64,000 nt of DNA from Xanthostigma xanthostigma (GCA_963575645.1 OY754468.1:19988465-20052464); one strand, 5' to 3'; positions 11,826 through 22,994 are shown, numbered from the stretch's first letter. Made by a program: numbers and translations. The notes: generated by a model not told the origin, from the letters alone.

Positions 11826-12811
11826 GTTGTCTGTAAAGTCGGTTTACGGACGATAGTTTTACGTGATAACGTATTCCGTAATACATAACCTAAATTTATA
11901 TAATAATTATAATAATTCGAATCTATGATATTGCATCTTTCGCTTCAAATTTAGGTAAATTTTATTAAGTAGAATAATAAAACACTATAAAAAGTACACT
12001 ATTATTATATAAAAAACAACTATGGCATGTATCTCTTTTGCGCATGCGCCGATTTTCCCCAAAAAATTTACAAAAATTTCTAGTAAAAATAGATAGAGTA
12101 AAAACCGTTTTAAAAACTATATTATTATTATATAAAACATCATTATAAGAGATATATTCTTTTACGCATGCGCCGATGTTCCCCAAAAACAATAGGCCAC
12201 TTCATATTTGCATATCAAACATCCTCCCAAAATTTGGTTTCAATCCGCTTATCCTTGGTGTCGGAATGATAAGAAATGTCAAAAGTGACGTTTGCAACTG
12301 TCAAAGTATTATGTTCTAATAATAATTAGTTATTCCAATAGTTAACTTAGAAGGCGTTGCATTTCACAAAATACTAATGTCAAAAAATTGAATTAAACAT
12401 TAGAAATGCAGCCGTTTTCATGTTAAGACAAGACATACGTTATCTTCTAATTTCCATGTACGGCAAACAAAGACGACCGACCGCGTCGCGTCATGCATTA
12501 GACAACATTGCATTTATACAGCTATTTTTCTATATAAATTTGTATAAAAAAACTGTTAAGGCAAATTCTGTTATACGAAATCTATGTAAAATGTTCTCCT
12601 CTTTCGTTTAAGACTGGTTTCAAACCGATCTGATTTAAATTGAGCGAGAAATTAGCAAAAAGCACGCACAGGGTCAGGCGGAACGTTACGCGTTACGAAC
12701 GTTAGGAACGTTAGGAACTTTACGTTACACTTTTTCGTGCATGCAGTCGGTGTTTTATCAATTTATAAGATTGGTGATTCATCAATTTATAAGATGTTAT
12801 CACGTCAAAAA
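11826..12811 (-). mobile_element. TIR element of the 'ACGTGATAACGT' family, fullest copy
   Basis: The right end, read inward, is TTTTGACGTGATAACATCTT. The left end reads inward as AGTTTTACGTGATAACGTATT after the subterminal 'gtcggtttacggacgatag'. A shorter copy in opposite orientation lies at 48661-49324 and shares both ends. Diverged relatives lie at about 17090-17830 and 58220-58745. Internal shared blocks include 'ctttcgtttaagactggttt' and 'gacatttcttatcattccg' (read on the other strand). There is no transposase ORF, so this is a non-autonomous DNA element of uncertain superfamily. Confidence 0.6.
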
Positions 12812-13646
12812 ACGTGCTTAATAATGTGCTGGCTACTTAAAAAAATAGTTTCTAAAACTTTCAAGTTTTGGGTGAAACGTAAAAAACAAGCCGAAAAACA
12901 CGCCTAAAAATATAAATTATCTACCTAACAGTTTGGTATTAAAATCCTAAGTAGTTAGGTAGGTATATAGCGAAAAGTAAATTCGTCTTATTTCAACATT
13001 TTAAATTAAGCACACTGAAGCACATTCATTAATTTACTCCAATTCATGCAAAACAGGTGCTATTTACACCAATTGTATAAAAATGCATCCGGTTCAATAT
13101 TTTTATGTCGACATTTCTATTGTATAAAAAAGTTAGCTGAAGAAAATAAAGATTAAATTCAATCTCTTTTTCCATTTTCGTTGTTGTTTAAAAGTGTTCC
13201 CTCAAGTGTGTCGAAACAGATGACGGTAGGTGGTTTGGTCGGGAACTGGGAACCTGAAACATAAGCTCGAAAGTCAGCCGACTGAATCCCGATTGTTCAC
13301 CCGAACTAGTCTCTGCGTTACTTGCATATATGTCTACGCGCGCGATTGTATGTGTGCGCTTCTTCCTGAACCATTCTTCCCGTGGGATGATGCCAGCTGC
13401 GTCGCTAGCTCTCCATGTACAATGTAGAGGGCAAGGAGTATTATCTCAATGCTTTCACATTGTAGTAATACCCGATTCTGGAAGAGAGCATACTATGTAA
13501 GTATAAATCAGTAGCGTATCATACCTTAGAAGTCCACAAATTTGAATGATAAAGTATAAAGCTATGGATTGACTAGCCGAGGAGTTTGAAAAAGGGATAT
13601 TTTACCATTTCAAGTGCACAAGCAGGGAATGGTACCAAGTTAGGTC
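12812..13646. other. Intergenic, no supported gene
   Basis: The stretch is AT-rich with only a 65-codon chance ORF (13230-13427) that shows no recognisable domain. The sequence is less AT-rich at 13200-13440. I see no splice-site and coding pattern that would support an exon. Confidence 0.4.
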
Positions 13647-13783
13647 AAAAACGTTATCAATTTATTAATAAATACACAGTAATAACTAATAATTATTTTT
13701 CATACCAGTCCACACTTATGTAAATTATTAATAATAATAATAATTATTACTGTGTATTTAATTAAAAAATTGATAACGTTTTT
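13647..13783. repeat. Short hairpin MITE
   Basis: 'aaaaacgttatcaattt' with 'aatacacagtaataa' on the left is mirrored by 'ttattactgtgtattt' and 'aaattgataacgttttt' on the right. The arms are about 45 bp around a loop of about 45 nt. It has no coding capacity. Confidence 0.65.
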
Positions 13784-13959
13784 CTCAAATATTTTCTTAT
13801 GTAACCTAATGAAAATTTTATATGAAATTATAGAAAAAATAGAGATTTCTAAAATGTAAAAAAAAATATATGTGCAAGACCGGTCAAGAGTCCAACCACT
13901 TTCCTGAGTTTTGGTCTACTGAGTTTGTTCAAGCCTATTTTAATTTTTTTCCCATGTGA

Positions 13960-15235
13960 GTTTCCCGGATTCAGGGTCGAGTCAGAGATTTGCTGATTGC
14001 CGTTTATATACTACTAGCGGTCCCGTCCGGTTTCACTCGGGTGCAAAATAACGAATGGGGGGAGGGGCATGAGTACGCAAGTTTATCTTCGTTTACCGAG
14101 ACGAATTATGTTGTGTCCAAATTTCATGATGATCGGAGTTACCGTTCATAAGTTTTTGTCGGACGGACAAATTTTATGTTATAAGCGGTTCCGCCCGGTT
14201 GCATCCGGGTGCTAAAGAACGAAAATATATAATTGAAAACACTGCAGGAAAATTATTTTTATATAGGTACCTACCTATAGTTGTACCAGTTTCCAAATGA
14301 GCTATTAATTAGATTTATTTAATTTTAATTAGTCGTAATAAAATTTAAAAAAATTGAAATGTAAGCCTTAGAAGAACGCAATGTAGGAAATAAAAAAAAA
14401 AATAAAATTGTATTCTCTGACGTGAGGCTTGAACCCACGACCCTGGCATTAAGAGTCTCATGCTCCTCTACCGACTGAGCTATCCGGGCTTGTGATTGTC
14501 AAGCGCTAATATTACAATATTTAGTTAGGGCATTTCACCTAAAAATATTTGTCGGACGAACAAATTTTAAGATACATATTATATAGCCTATAGCCTTCCT
14601 CGATAAATGGGCTATCCAACAAAAAAAAATTCAATTCGAACTAGTAGTTTCTGAGATTAGCGCGTTCAACCAAACAAACAAACTCTTCAGCTTTATATAT
14701 TAGTATAGATTTAAAAGTTTGTTTGCTAGATGTCATCGGTACAAATGAGACAAGTTTTCTGTCAAAACCGATATCAACGAGAGTCAATTAATAAGTTCTA
14801 GTATTTACCAAGAAAATTCGGTTTCGACGACGCTGGCAGTTTTTCCCTACGAACTATAAAAGTGAAACATGTTCCTGTGGGCCCTCACAGCTCAACCGTA
14901 CTCCACCCACACTAACAACAGTCGGTTATCCCCGTGCACAAGCTCTTTAACTCCTTTTCGTTCAAGGATTTCGAGTCCTGTTAGTTCCCTTTAAGCCTAT
15001 GGGATATCCCTATAATATGTCGTGGGACAAATAGGCTAGATTTCATTCTTCTACAATACCTACACATAGCAATGATCGTTTTATTTTTTACTTTATGTCA
15101 CAAGGGTTTCCTATTTCGTTAATATAGCTAATAATATAAGTAAAATAGATACGTTTAAGCACATTAATTACAACACTAAACCTTCAAAATTGCTAGATGG
15201 GTTTTATGACAGGTTGGCTTATATATTTATTATAG
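13960..15235 (+). repeat. Duplicated flank of P1 with RTE/SINE-like repeat
   Basis: From 'tttcccatgtgagtttcccg' (about 13950) onward this region is duplicated upstream of P4 (37300-40615), where it carries four extra insertions. It contains 14020-14715, an RTE/SINE-like repeat ending in TATATTAGTATAG, with a duplicated head ('gcggtcccgtccggtttc' and 'gcggttccgcccggttgc'), and the tRNA-Lys-like block. 14720-15235 is unassigned. The shared block shows that the amplified unit extends at least 2 kb upstream of P. Confidence 0.6.
14419..14489 (-). tRNA. tRNA-Lys(CTT)-like sequence, probably a pseudogene or SINE head
   Basis: Read on the minus strand it starts GCCCGGATAGCTCAGTCGGT and carries a CTT anticodon in 'GACTCTTAAT' and a good T-arm ('GGGTCGTGGGTTCAAGCC'). 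This matches the familiar animal tRNA-Lys(CTT) in boxes A and B. Relative to the normal gene, three extra bases lie in the D-arm region (GAG before GCATGAG). The 3' acceptor strand does not pair with GCCCGGA, so a functional tRNA is unlikely. A second copy, missing the T-arm, lies at 39604-39653 in the duplicated flank. Confidence 0.65.
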
Positions 15236-15239
15236 CTGT

Positions 15240-15690
15240 ACCCGGCCAAGCATTGCTGTGACTCAGTCTGGTTTGCGTGATGCTGTTACATTCAACGAAT
15301 GGCGTCTTCATTGCCGTAAAATATTTAATATAGCGGGCGTTGCTTTAACGTCCAACAAATGGCGCTCCGGTAGCCGTAAGATATTTGGTATAGCGTATGT
15401 TGCTTTAAAATCCAACAGATGGCGCTGTTTTGTACCAGTTAAAGCCCGCGAACGCACTTATCTAGCACGACCATTACTGCACGGACCAGAAAAGTCTGTT
15501 TGTGAAATAAGCATATTATTTAACGGCGTAGCGCACATTAGGGCGGTATCTGTAACCTGCAGCAACGACCGTCAGTCGGTCGCCTACAAATTATGCCTAG
15601 CCGTGCTGGATCTGTCTAGTGCGCTTAGTGATGTGTCGTACTTGAAACCGTAATAAAAGCTGCTGTTCGTGCTGGATAAGTATGCGCGGT
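15240..15690. mobile_element. Non-autonomous TIR element, copy 1
   Basis: The region contains three direct repeats of about 60 bp built on 'ggcg..c...gccgtaa.atatttggtatagcg..tgttgcttta' (15300-15425). Then comes a segment (15450-15640) whose reverse complement matches the elements at 46974-47290, 22535-22690, 34255-34375 and 55190-55300. It ends in 'gctggataagtatgcgcggtcttta', matching the right TIR of the 46974-47290 copy. The 131-codon ORF across it is not conserved as a protein and is read as chance. The same segment stands upstream of P4 (40645-41090). Confidence 0.5.
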
Positions 15691-15995
15691 CTTTAAAACA
15701 TTAGATTTATTGTTCAAAATTTTCGAACCAAATAAATATAACAAGTAACATATTTTAAACAGTTGATAATTGCGATTTATGTAAATTTTACTAGTCATTT
15801 CTGTTCGATAATTTGTTTAATAGGATTATCCCAAGAGACGGGCAGAACTTAAATTTTTAAGAATATTGTCCTTTAAATATTAAATTAATTTTATCAGTAA
15901 TATATCGTAGGTATAAATATGTTACTATATCTATGATCACAGGTAATTGAGATACTTTTGACTTCTTTTTATCTACCTGTTATCAAATAAGGGTC

Positions 15996-16027
15996 TATAA
16001 AAGACTCTGGAAGACTGTGGTTAGTCA
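15996..16027 (+). promoter_or_regulatory. Core promoter of P1 (TATA box and initiator)
   Basis: TATAAAAG at 15996-16003 is followed 31 bp downstream by an initiator-like TCACAGTT with its A at 16027, giving a 5' leader of about 50 nt. The same arrangement recurs before P2 (TATTAAAA at 25526, A at 25557), P4 (TATAAAAG at 41513, A at 41544) and P5 (TATATAGA at 49679, A at 49710), always at 31 bp. The initiator lies in a conserved dyad, ACTGTGGNTAGTCACAGT. The transcription start is inferred, not measured. Confidence 0.7.
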
Positions 16028-16076
16028 CAGTTCTTAGTTAGAAACTCACATTGAAAGACGCAAAATAGTTTTCAAG

Positions 16077-16946
16077 ATGCCGAAGTTACAACGGAATTCT
16101 AAGAACATCTCACTATCAATGAAAAGTGCTTTTCCTTTCGAAGAAACAGAAGGACCAATCGAGAACAAGCAACTCATTATTCAAGAAGTCGAAGAACAAA
16201 ACGACCAACAAAAGCTAACGGACACTAAGGTTTGTGAAACGTTTTTGGACAACATAATGGCAACTCTAAAACGCAATTCGAGGAGCGATTCACCTTCGAA
16301 GAAAGCATTGTTGCCATCCGAAGAAGCAGGAGAAACTATTCAAGCCAAAGACATCAATTATCTTCCTACCAGTCAAACAGATGTTCAAATGAGTGAACAA
16401 TTCATAGATACCATTATGGCAGATCTAAGACACGCGGATAATAATATAAAAACGACAGTTCCTGATGTCAGCAAGGATAATATCGAAACGGGGAAGAATA
16501 CGGACGTCACGACATTGATTCTATCAGAAGCAACAACTATTTCTACAAGAAAAGGTATTTTATCTCATCGGCTACAAAAAGGTCCCAAGAAGACTGTCAC
16601 ATGGAGAACAAACGACAAATTAGCGAACGTTCAGTTTTTCAAATCATCCGACTGCGCTGATGTCATTAAAAAGCGCACAGACTTTTACATAAAATTTAGA
16701 TCGCCTCCCAAATATCCAATTCGCAGGGTTAAAGCTCTTTCCGTGAGTGATGTGGTTCAAAAAGGTACGACTTTTAAAACAGCTGCATCACAAGATTTTA
16801 CAGAGCTGTCAAAACATTCGTGTGCGGATGGTGATTTGTGGTTTGACATGGATTTGAACGAAGCAGCGAAAGACGGTTCGACGTCATTTTCCGAGAGTGA
16901 AGAATTGGAAATGTGGATGGAAGAAATGAAGAATTTTCAGCACTAA
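16077..16946 (+). CDS. P1: PNUTS-like PP1-docking protein (289 aa)
   Basis: A single open frame starts at ATGCCGAAG, the start shared by all P copies, and ends in FQH. Residues 171-176 are KKTVTW, an RVxF-type docking motif for protein phosphatase 1. It is followed without gaps by RTNDKLANVQFF, which lines up with the region after KTVTW/KSVTW in PNUTS (PPP1R10), a nuclear PP1-targeting subunit. The conserved 'KL' falls at the same offset and an aromatic pair ends the block. The N-terminal TFIIS-like domain and C-terminal zinc finger of PNUTS are absent. Two internal repeats, ETFLDNIMATLKR (54-66) and EQFIDTIMADLRH (107-119), share the core FxDxIMAxL. The acidic tail contains ESEELEMWMEEM. The KR...KKQR basic pair of other copies is altered here. 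Role inferred: a small PP1-binding regulator; alternatively an unrelated protein with a convergent motif. Confidence 0.7.
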   Translation: MPKLQRNSKNISLSMKSAFPFEETEGPIENKQLIIQEVEEQNDQQKLTDTKVCETFLDNIMATLKRNSRSDSPSKKALLPSEEAGETIQAKDINYLPTSQTDVQMSEQFIDTIMADLRHADNNIKTTVPDVSKDNIETGKNTDVTTLILSEATTISTRKGILSHRLQKGPKKTVTWRTNDKLANVQFFKSSDCADVIKKRTDFYIKFRSPPKYPIRRVKALSVSDVVQKGTTFKTAASQDFTELSKHSCADGDLWFDMDLNEAAKDGSTSFSESEELEMWMEEMKNFQH

Positions 16947-17040
16947 TGTACAAAATGGACGACGCAGAAGCAAAAATGTGATATTTGTAAATTGAAGTTA
17001 AAATTATTCAAAGAATATATTATCTATTAATTATTAATGT

Positions 17041-17880
17041 TACATTTTTAGGCGCGAATAGCGTAAGCTAAAGCGCCTATATGTACTCGCTTTGTCTGTG
17101 AATCTGTGAATCTGTATGTCACGCTTTTTTGTGGATTGTGTACAGCTCAAACGCCTTAACCGATTTTAAAAAACTTTTTTTTGTTCGATTCGTCTCCGGG
17201 TAACTTAGATCCTAACGTCGCCCGATTTTTGAATTTTTGCTCCAGAGGGGAGCAATTTAGAAAAAACGAAGTTTTTCGCTTATAACTCGCTCAATTTAAA
17301 TCAGATCGGTTCGAAACATGTCTTAAACGAAAGAGGAGAAAATTTTACATAAATTTCGTACAACAGAATTTGCCCAATCAGTTTTTTTATACACATTTAT
17401 ATAGAAATAAATTCAATCTGATATAACCAATGGCAAACATCTTTCGGTTATCTCTCTCTGTTGCACGGTTTAACATGGCAATTTAAAAATTACGTATGTT
17501 CTGTCTTCAAATAAAATTGGTCGATAATATTATTTATTACAATAATGAAATTAAAAGATAGCATTTGTTCAAAAACGGATGCCGTTTCGAATATTTCTGA
17601 AATGCAACGCCTTCTGGGTTAACAATTTGAATAACTAATTATTAGAACATAATACTTTGCAGATGCAAACGTCACTTTTGACATTTCTTACCATTCCGAC
17701 ACCACGGATGAGCGGATTGAAACCAAATTTTGGGAGGATGTTTGATATGCAAATATGAAGTGGCCTATTGTTTTTTGGGAACATCGGCGCATGCGTAAAA
17801 GAATATATCTCTTATAATGTTGTTTTATATAATAATAATAGTGGAATTATAAAACGGTCGAATAAAAAAAAAAACTTGGT
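17041..17880 (+). mobile_element. Diverged TIR-family repeat next to a second repeat
   Basis: 17041-17290 begins 'ttaggcgcgaatagcgtaag' and reads into 'cgtctccgggtaacttagat', an interspersed repeat not seen elsewhere in the window. 17280-17830 is a diverged copy of the element at 11826-12811 and 48661-49324, sharing 'taactcgctcaatttaaatc', 'aaacgaaagaggagaa' and 'gtcacttttgacatttctta'. No coding capacity is apparent. Confidence 0.5.
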
Positions 17881-18097
17881 GACTGATGATGAGATACTGT
17901 TTTATTAACTTGAATATATTAAAATAATAGTTGTGTGACTAAATTAATAAGTGAGCGACTAAATTACTAATTGAACAACTGAATTACTAAGTGAGCGGTA
18001 AGAATGCCTTCGGTAATTTTAAAGCAGATATCTTCAACCGATTGAGATGAAAATTTGTATACACGTTAAGTTTGGATGACAATGCATGGTTAGCTGT
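17881..18097 (+). repeat. Leader of the satellite array
   Basis: About 17930-18000 has a short imperfect repeat ('gtgagcgactaaattactaa' and variants, about 28-30 bp, three copies). About 18000-18097 ('gcagatatcttcaaccgatt ... ttggatgacaatgcatgg') is a single-copy lead-in to the 120-bp array. It looks like the end of a transposable element within which the array expanded. Confidence 0.45.
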
Positions 18098-19848
18098 GTG
18101 ACGTCACTCTAAATCCAATATGGCGAACTTCTAAATATAGCGGATTTTATTATGCTTTCCTACAATATGGGTATCAAATGAAAGGGCTTGCTGAGAATAA
18201 CTCGAAAAATAAAGTGACGTCACTCTAAATCCAATATGGCGGACTTCTAAAAATGGCGGACTAATTTTATTTACTTTCCTACAATATGGGTAGCAAATGA
18301 AAGAGCTTGCTGTAAATAACTCGAAAATTAAAGTGACGTCACTCTAAATCCAATATGGCGGACTTCTAAAGATGGCGGACTAAGTTTTTTATGCTTTCCT
18401 ACAATATGGGTATCAAATGAAAGGGCTTGCTGAAAATAACTCGAAAAATAAAGTGACATCACTCTAAATCCAATATGGCGGACTTCTAAAGATGGCGGAC
18501 TAAGTTTATTATGCTTTCCTACAATATGGGTATCAAATGAAAGGGCTTGCTGTAAATAACTCGAAAAATAAAGTGACGTCACTCTAAATCCAATATGGCG
18601 GACTTTTAAAGATGGCGGACTAAGTTTATTATGCTTTCCTACAATATGGGTATCAAATGAAAGGGCTTGTTGAGAATAACTCGAAAAATAAAGTGACGTC
18701 ACTCTAAATCCAATATGGCGGACTTCTAAAAATGGCGGACTAATTTTATTTACTTTCCTACAATATGGGTATCAAATGAAAGAGCTTGCTGTAAATAACT
18801 CGAAAAATAAAGTGACGTCACTCTAAATCCAATATGGCGGACTTCTAAAGATGGCGGACTAAGTTTTTTATGCTTTCCTACAATATGGGTATCAAATGAA
18901 AGGGCTTGCTGAAAATAACTCGAAAAATAAAGTGACGTCACTCTAAATCCAATATGGCGGACTTCTAAAGATGGCGGACTAAGTTTATTATGCTTTCCTA
19001 CAATATGGGTATCAAATGAAAGGGCTTACTGTAAATAACTCGAAAAATAAAGTGACGTCACTCTAAATCCAATATGGCGGACTTCTAAAGATAGCGGACT
19101 AATTTTATTATGCTTTCCTACAATATGGGTATCAAATGAAAGGGCTTGCTGAGAATAACTCGAAAAATGAAGTGACGTTACTCTAAATCCAATATGGCGG
19201 ACTTCTAAAAATGGCGGACTAATTTTATTATGCTTTCCTACAATATGGGTATCAAATGAAAGGGCTTGCTGTAAATAACTCGAAAAATAAAGTGACGTCA
19301 CTCTAAATCCAATATGGCGGACTTCTAAAGATAGCGGACTAATTTTATTATGCTTTCCTACAATATGGGTATCAAATGAAAGGGCTTGCTGAGAATAACT
19401 CGAAAAATGAAGTGACGTTACTCTAAATCCAATATGGCGGACTTCTAAAAATGGCGGACTAATTTTATTATGCTTTCCTACAATATGGGTATCAAATGAA
19501 AGGGCTTGCTGTAAATAACTCGAAAAATAAAGTGACGTCACTCTAAATCCAATATGGCGGACTTCTAAAAATGGCGGACTAATATTATTATGCTTTGCTA
19601 CAATATGGGTATCAAATGAATGGGCTTGCTTAAAATAACTCGAAAAATAAAGTGAAGTCACTCAAAATCCAATATGGCGGACTTCTAAAAATGGCTGACT
19701 AATTTTATTATGCTTTCCTACAATATGGGTATCAAATGAAAGAGCCTGCTGTAAATAATTCGAAAAATAAAGTGACGTCACTCCAAATCCAATATGGCGG
19801 ACTTCTAAAGATGGCGGACTAATATTATTATGCTTTCCTACAATATGA
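18098..19848 (+). repeat. 120-bp satellite/minisatellite, about 15 units
   Basis: Units begin at 'gtgacgtcactctaaatcc', at about 18098, 18214, 18333, 18453, 18573, 18693, 18812, 18932, 19052, 19172, 19292, 19412, 19532, 19652 and 19772. The period is 116-120 bp, nearly always 120. Nearest-neighbour types alternate, and a 240-bp higher-order pair recurs around 19052-19532. Because 120 is a multiple of 3, the minus strand stays open and yields long repetitive ORFs with a 40-residue period. These are artefacts of the period, not genes. Most units carry the palindrome TGACGTCA and two ATGGCGGAC motifs. Confidence 0.9.
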
Positions 19849-20628
19849 AACAAGAAGGGGCTAATGTGGAGTTTTTAAAAAAACAATTCCGGGCTGAACG
19901 TTAAATATACACTGATTTTCAAACAAATCACCGGGGTAAAATTTCGCGCCTTGTAATTCTTGAATTACTTGGGCATATACTCCCACTGGTTTTAAATTTT
20001 ACTTGCTTATTGAATTATTTCTTTTATGTATATTTTATTACCTATCCCTACTTTATATATACTTGACAGACGTGTTTTTAATAGTTTGAATTATAAATTA
20101 GTTATTGATTGGTTGATTAAAATATAAAAGTTATCGACCACAAGTAAATTGCTGGAAAACTGAGTTTTTGCCTTATTAAAAATGACCTCATTTGCAATTT
20201 ATTAAACTGTAATAATTGTTGCTGGAAAACGGATGAATAAATAATTCAAATACAAGAAAGAAATTGGGTGTTGATCATTGAGTCATTATTATAATTTTTG
20301 GATTTTAATATAAACACTGAGCGTATGTAATTAAACTTATAGATGAAAAACTTCCTCGTAAAAATCGTCTTAAGCTCAACTCTCTTAAAATTATCTGGAC
20401 AAAACACTATGGTTTAATTGCAAAGATTAAACTTGGATGTTTGTTTGTAGTGTAATTGGGACCAATAAAACATCATAAAATGTGTTATAAAAACCCTAAT
20501 GATTCAAAACTATATACCTGGTGACTGTTAAAGATGGTTGATAAACCGAAAGATTAAATAAAAAAACGTGTGTTTATTACTAATAGATTATTAGCGGTGA
20601 TATTTTAACGAATTAAAGTCTATCAAAA
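19849..20628 (+). other. GR1 upstream flank
   Basis: No gene is present. From about 20020 the sequence matches the region between P and GR in the other units (26640-27225, 28540-29291, 44860-45489, 53330-54086), with shared blocks 'ttgattggttgatt', 'gctggaaaacggatgaataa' and 'acttcctcgtaaaaatcgt'. The conserved spacing may hold the GR promoter, but no TATA/initiator pair is convincing. Confidence 0.5.
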
Positions 20629-21604
20629 ATGATAAGATTCATAAATGATCCTTCAGATTTAATAAGTCTTATTTTAAAACTTTGTAAATGCTTCAATATA
20701 TTTTCGTGATAAAAAATGAAACTAATACATGCACAAAAAGAGGTCTAAATCTATTGCTTTGTGTAAAGTTTCTAACACATGTAATTTTAATTAGCTTTTC
20801 ACAAATAGATTATTACAAGCATGAAACGTGTACCGCGAATTTTATAAACACAGTTCTACAAGCGCTTGCAGTGTTATCGATCTTTTCAGCAGCGTACCAC
20901 ATTTTAAATCAAGAAAAAATGACAACAATTTTCAATAAAATAACTGTGCAATCACTCCGTACATGGTATAACTGGCATATATGATTTATATAACAAACGA
21001 CGTCAAAATATTAGTATTTTGATATTTTATTTGATGGACTTAATTTTGTTTATCAAATCAAGTTTATCAATAGCAGTACATAAAAGAGAACGTGAGAAGT
21101 CTATTATACCTACGTGGAATAAATTTTATTTAAATTTTGACATTTTTATTTGTTTATCAATTCATTTCTTGGTGTGATTTGTATCTATTCTTTCTCAACA
21201 AGTGAAGGCTTTGGTTGAAGATCTTGTTATGCAGAAAAGAAATGAAAAAACCGTCAATGAATATAAATTTGTAACCGCTTATCAAAAAGTATGTTATTTG
21301 GATGCTCAGATTGGCAACATTTTTCAAATATTGTACTCATATTTCGGAATTTATTTTTTATTTTCTATTCTATTAAAATGTATAGTACAAATTCGTTACT
21401 TATACGCTAGTTACAAAACCACGGATCAGCTTGAACGTATTGACGAATGTATTTGGTTCTTATGGCATGTTTTTGTTATGAAAATGTCCGTCACATTCTG
21501 CGTTAAATTCAGAGAGCAGGTAAATATTTACGTTTGTCATTATTACTTCTTTTATGAGTCCACGAGCTACAGGGAAAAAATATTTAAGTAATGATATTTA
21601 ATAT

Positions 21605-21910
21605 AAAGGCCCGTTTCGGATTCGCCCGAATTTGCAGATTGCTACTGTTTTTTCGTCAACTTACGTTGCAAAATTGGTCTTCACGAAAAGCGCTTTTATT
21701 TTAACGCGATAATATATAACCCATGTTCATCCGAAAGGTCCATTCTAAATACTGGCGAAAAAAAATTTGAAATCGGATGAGTAGTTTCGGTGATTACCTC
21801 CTACATCCAAACCTATAAACTTTACCTCTTTTTATTAACCGACTTCAAAAAAGGAGGAGGTTCTATGTTCGACTGTATACTTTTTTTTGTTTTTTTTTAT
21901 GTATGCTCAC
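21605..21910 (+). repeat. Two interspersed repeats in GR1 intron 1
   Basis: 21605-21830 is an RTE-like tail repeat ('ggattcgcccgaatttgcag' to 'cctacatccaaacctataaa'), also present in GR4 intron 1 at 46455-46690, so it predates the duplication of these units. 21836-21910 begins 'aaccgacttcaaaaaaggag', a repeat I associate with lepidopteran genomes. The 108-codon ORF across it shows no domain. Confidence 0.55.
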
Positions 21911-22109
21911 CGATTTCTCCGTCAATTATTAAGGACCGATTTTCAAATTGTTTTCTTTATTCGAAAGAGTGCACTTCCGAGGTGGTCCCATCGGAACCCA
22001 GTCAGGATCTGATGATGGAATCCGGAGAAATCGAGGGAAACTCTCAAATTTCAAAGGCACGCATACTTGACCTACCCATTGCAATACTTTATCTAACACT
22101 AAAAAGAGA

Positions 22110-22368
22110 AAAATAAAATATTTTTAACAAAAAAATTGAACCGACTTCAAAATGTGCACTAAAAAGTAAAAAATAATAATTATTGTTATTTTTGGAGTCG
22201 GTGTCAGTCAAAATGAAATCTATTCCGAGAGCTAAAGACATGTAAGATTTACATTGCTACTTTCGAATTTCGATGTGACACCGACTCCAAATATAACAAT
22301 AATTATTATTTTTTACTTTTTAGTGCATATTTTGAAGTCGGTTCAATTTTTTTGTAAAAAATATTATT
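22110..22368. repeat. Hairpin MITE in GR1 intron 1
   Basis: 'aaaaaaattgaaccgacttc', 'gcactaaaaagtaaaaaata' and 'ggagtcggtgtca' on the left are mirrored by 'tgacaccgactcc', 'tattttttactttttagtgc' and 'gaagtcggttcaattttttt' on the right. The arms are about 105 bp around a loop of about 45 nt. A related hairpin lies at 62486-62621. Confidence 0.7.
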
Positions 22369-22534
22369 GATATTTAGTACCTATAGATAGGTATAACACT
22401 TAAAAATGAACATGTTACGAAACAATAATCATACTGCTTGCTTTGTCCTAAAAAGGACAAAATCAGAATAGTTTATTTACTTGTGCGACAATCCCTCACA
22501 GAGTTTAATATATTATTTTTTGAAACAGTAAAAG

Positions 22535-22690
22535 ACTGCACACACTTAAGCATGAATCAGCACAAACCTGTAACCTGCTTGATATCGTTACTCCGTTAAT
22601 TAACATGTGTACATTCACGAACAGACTTTTTTGCTCCGTGTTGTGCTGGTCGTATTGGTCCATGCTTGATAAGTGTGCGTGCTCTTTAAA
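22535..22690 (+). mobile_element. Shortened copy of the 46974-47290 TIR element
   Basis: It begins 'aaaagactgcacacactta' and ends 'atgcttgataagtgtgcgtgctcttt', the same ends as the fuller copy in GR4 intron 1, with part of the interior missing. It lies at the equivalent place before exon 2, so the insertion predates the GR1/GR4 duplication. Confidence 0.55.
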
Positions 22691-22994
22691 ATTCAATTTA
22701 TCGTAATTTTTAATTTAATTTTATTGTGTTTCAGCTATTACGAATTGGCTGTCTTCTCTATGATGAAGAAATAAGCCTTGCGTTTATGAACAAAGTACTA
22801 AGTTTTAATATATTTTTTCCTCAATTTTTAATCAGTAATTTCCGTAGTTATCGACCTAGAGTCTGTAGCGCAAGTTTTTCTCTCGCTGAACTTTGATATC
22901 TTAGCTGCAAGTAACCAGAGCTTTGAACTCTGCGCAAAAATAACGGATTTTGATACCAATTATTATTTCCATGTTTGAAACGGTCAATCGCTTA

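Noticed and set aside
13230-13427. 65-codon ORF in a less AT-rich stretch as an exon
   Set aside because: No domain, no splice context and no paralogous copy to show conservation.
14419-14489. Functional tRNA-Lys gene
   Set aside because: The acceptor stem lacks its 3' strand and the D-arm region has extra bases. Reported instead as tRNA-like.
15258-15653. 131-codon ORF with internal repeats ('NEWRLHCRKIFNIAGVAL') as a gene
   Set aside because: The paralogous segment at 40675-41060 has small length changes that destroy the frame, and parts of it occur inverted in intronic TIR elements. It behaves as repeat DNA.
18098-19848. CRISPR-like array (regular repeats)
   Set aside because: The 120-bp units are repeated throughout with no unique spacers. 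This is a eukaryotic satellite.
18328-19853. Long repetitive minus-strand ORFs (40-residue period, 'SLYFSSY...QALSFDTHIVGKH')
   Set aside because: They follow from the 120-bp satellite period being divisible by three. Frame breaks occur where units differ in length. There is no start, signal or domain, and similarity is at DNA level on both strands.
21790-22116. 108-codon ORF in GR1 intron 1 as a gene
   Set aside because: It spans the junction of two interspersed repeats and a hairpin MITE. No domain; coding signal absent.
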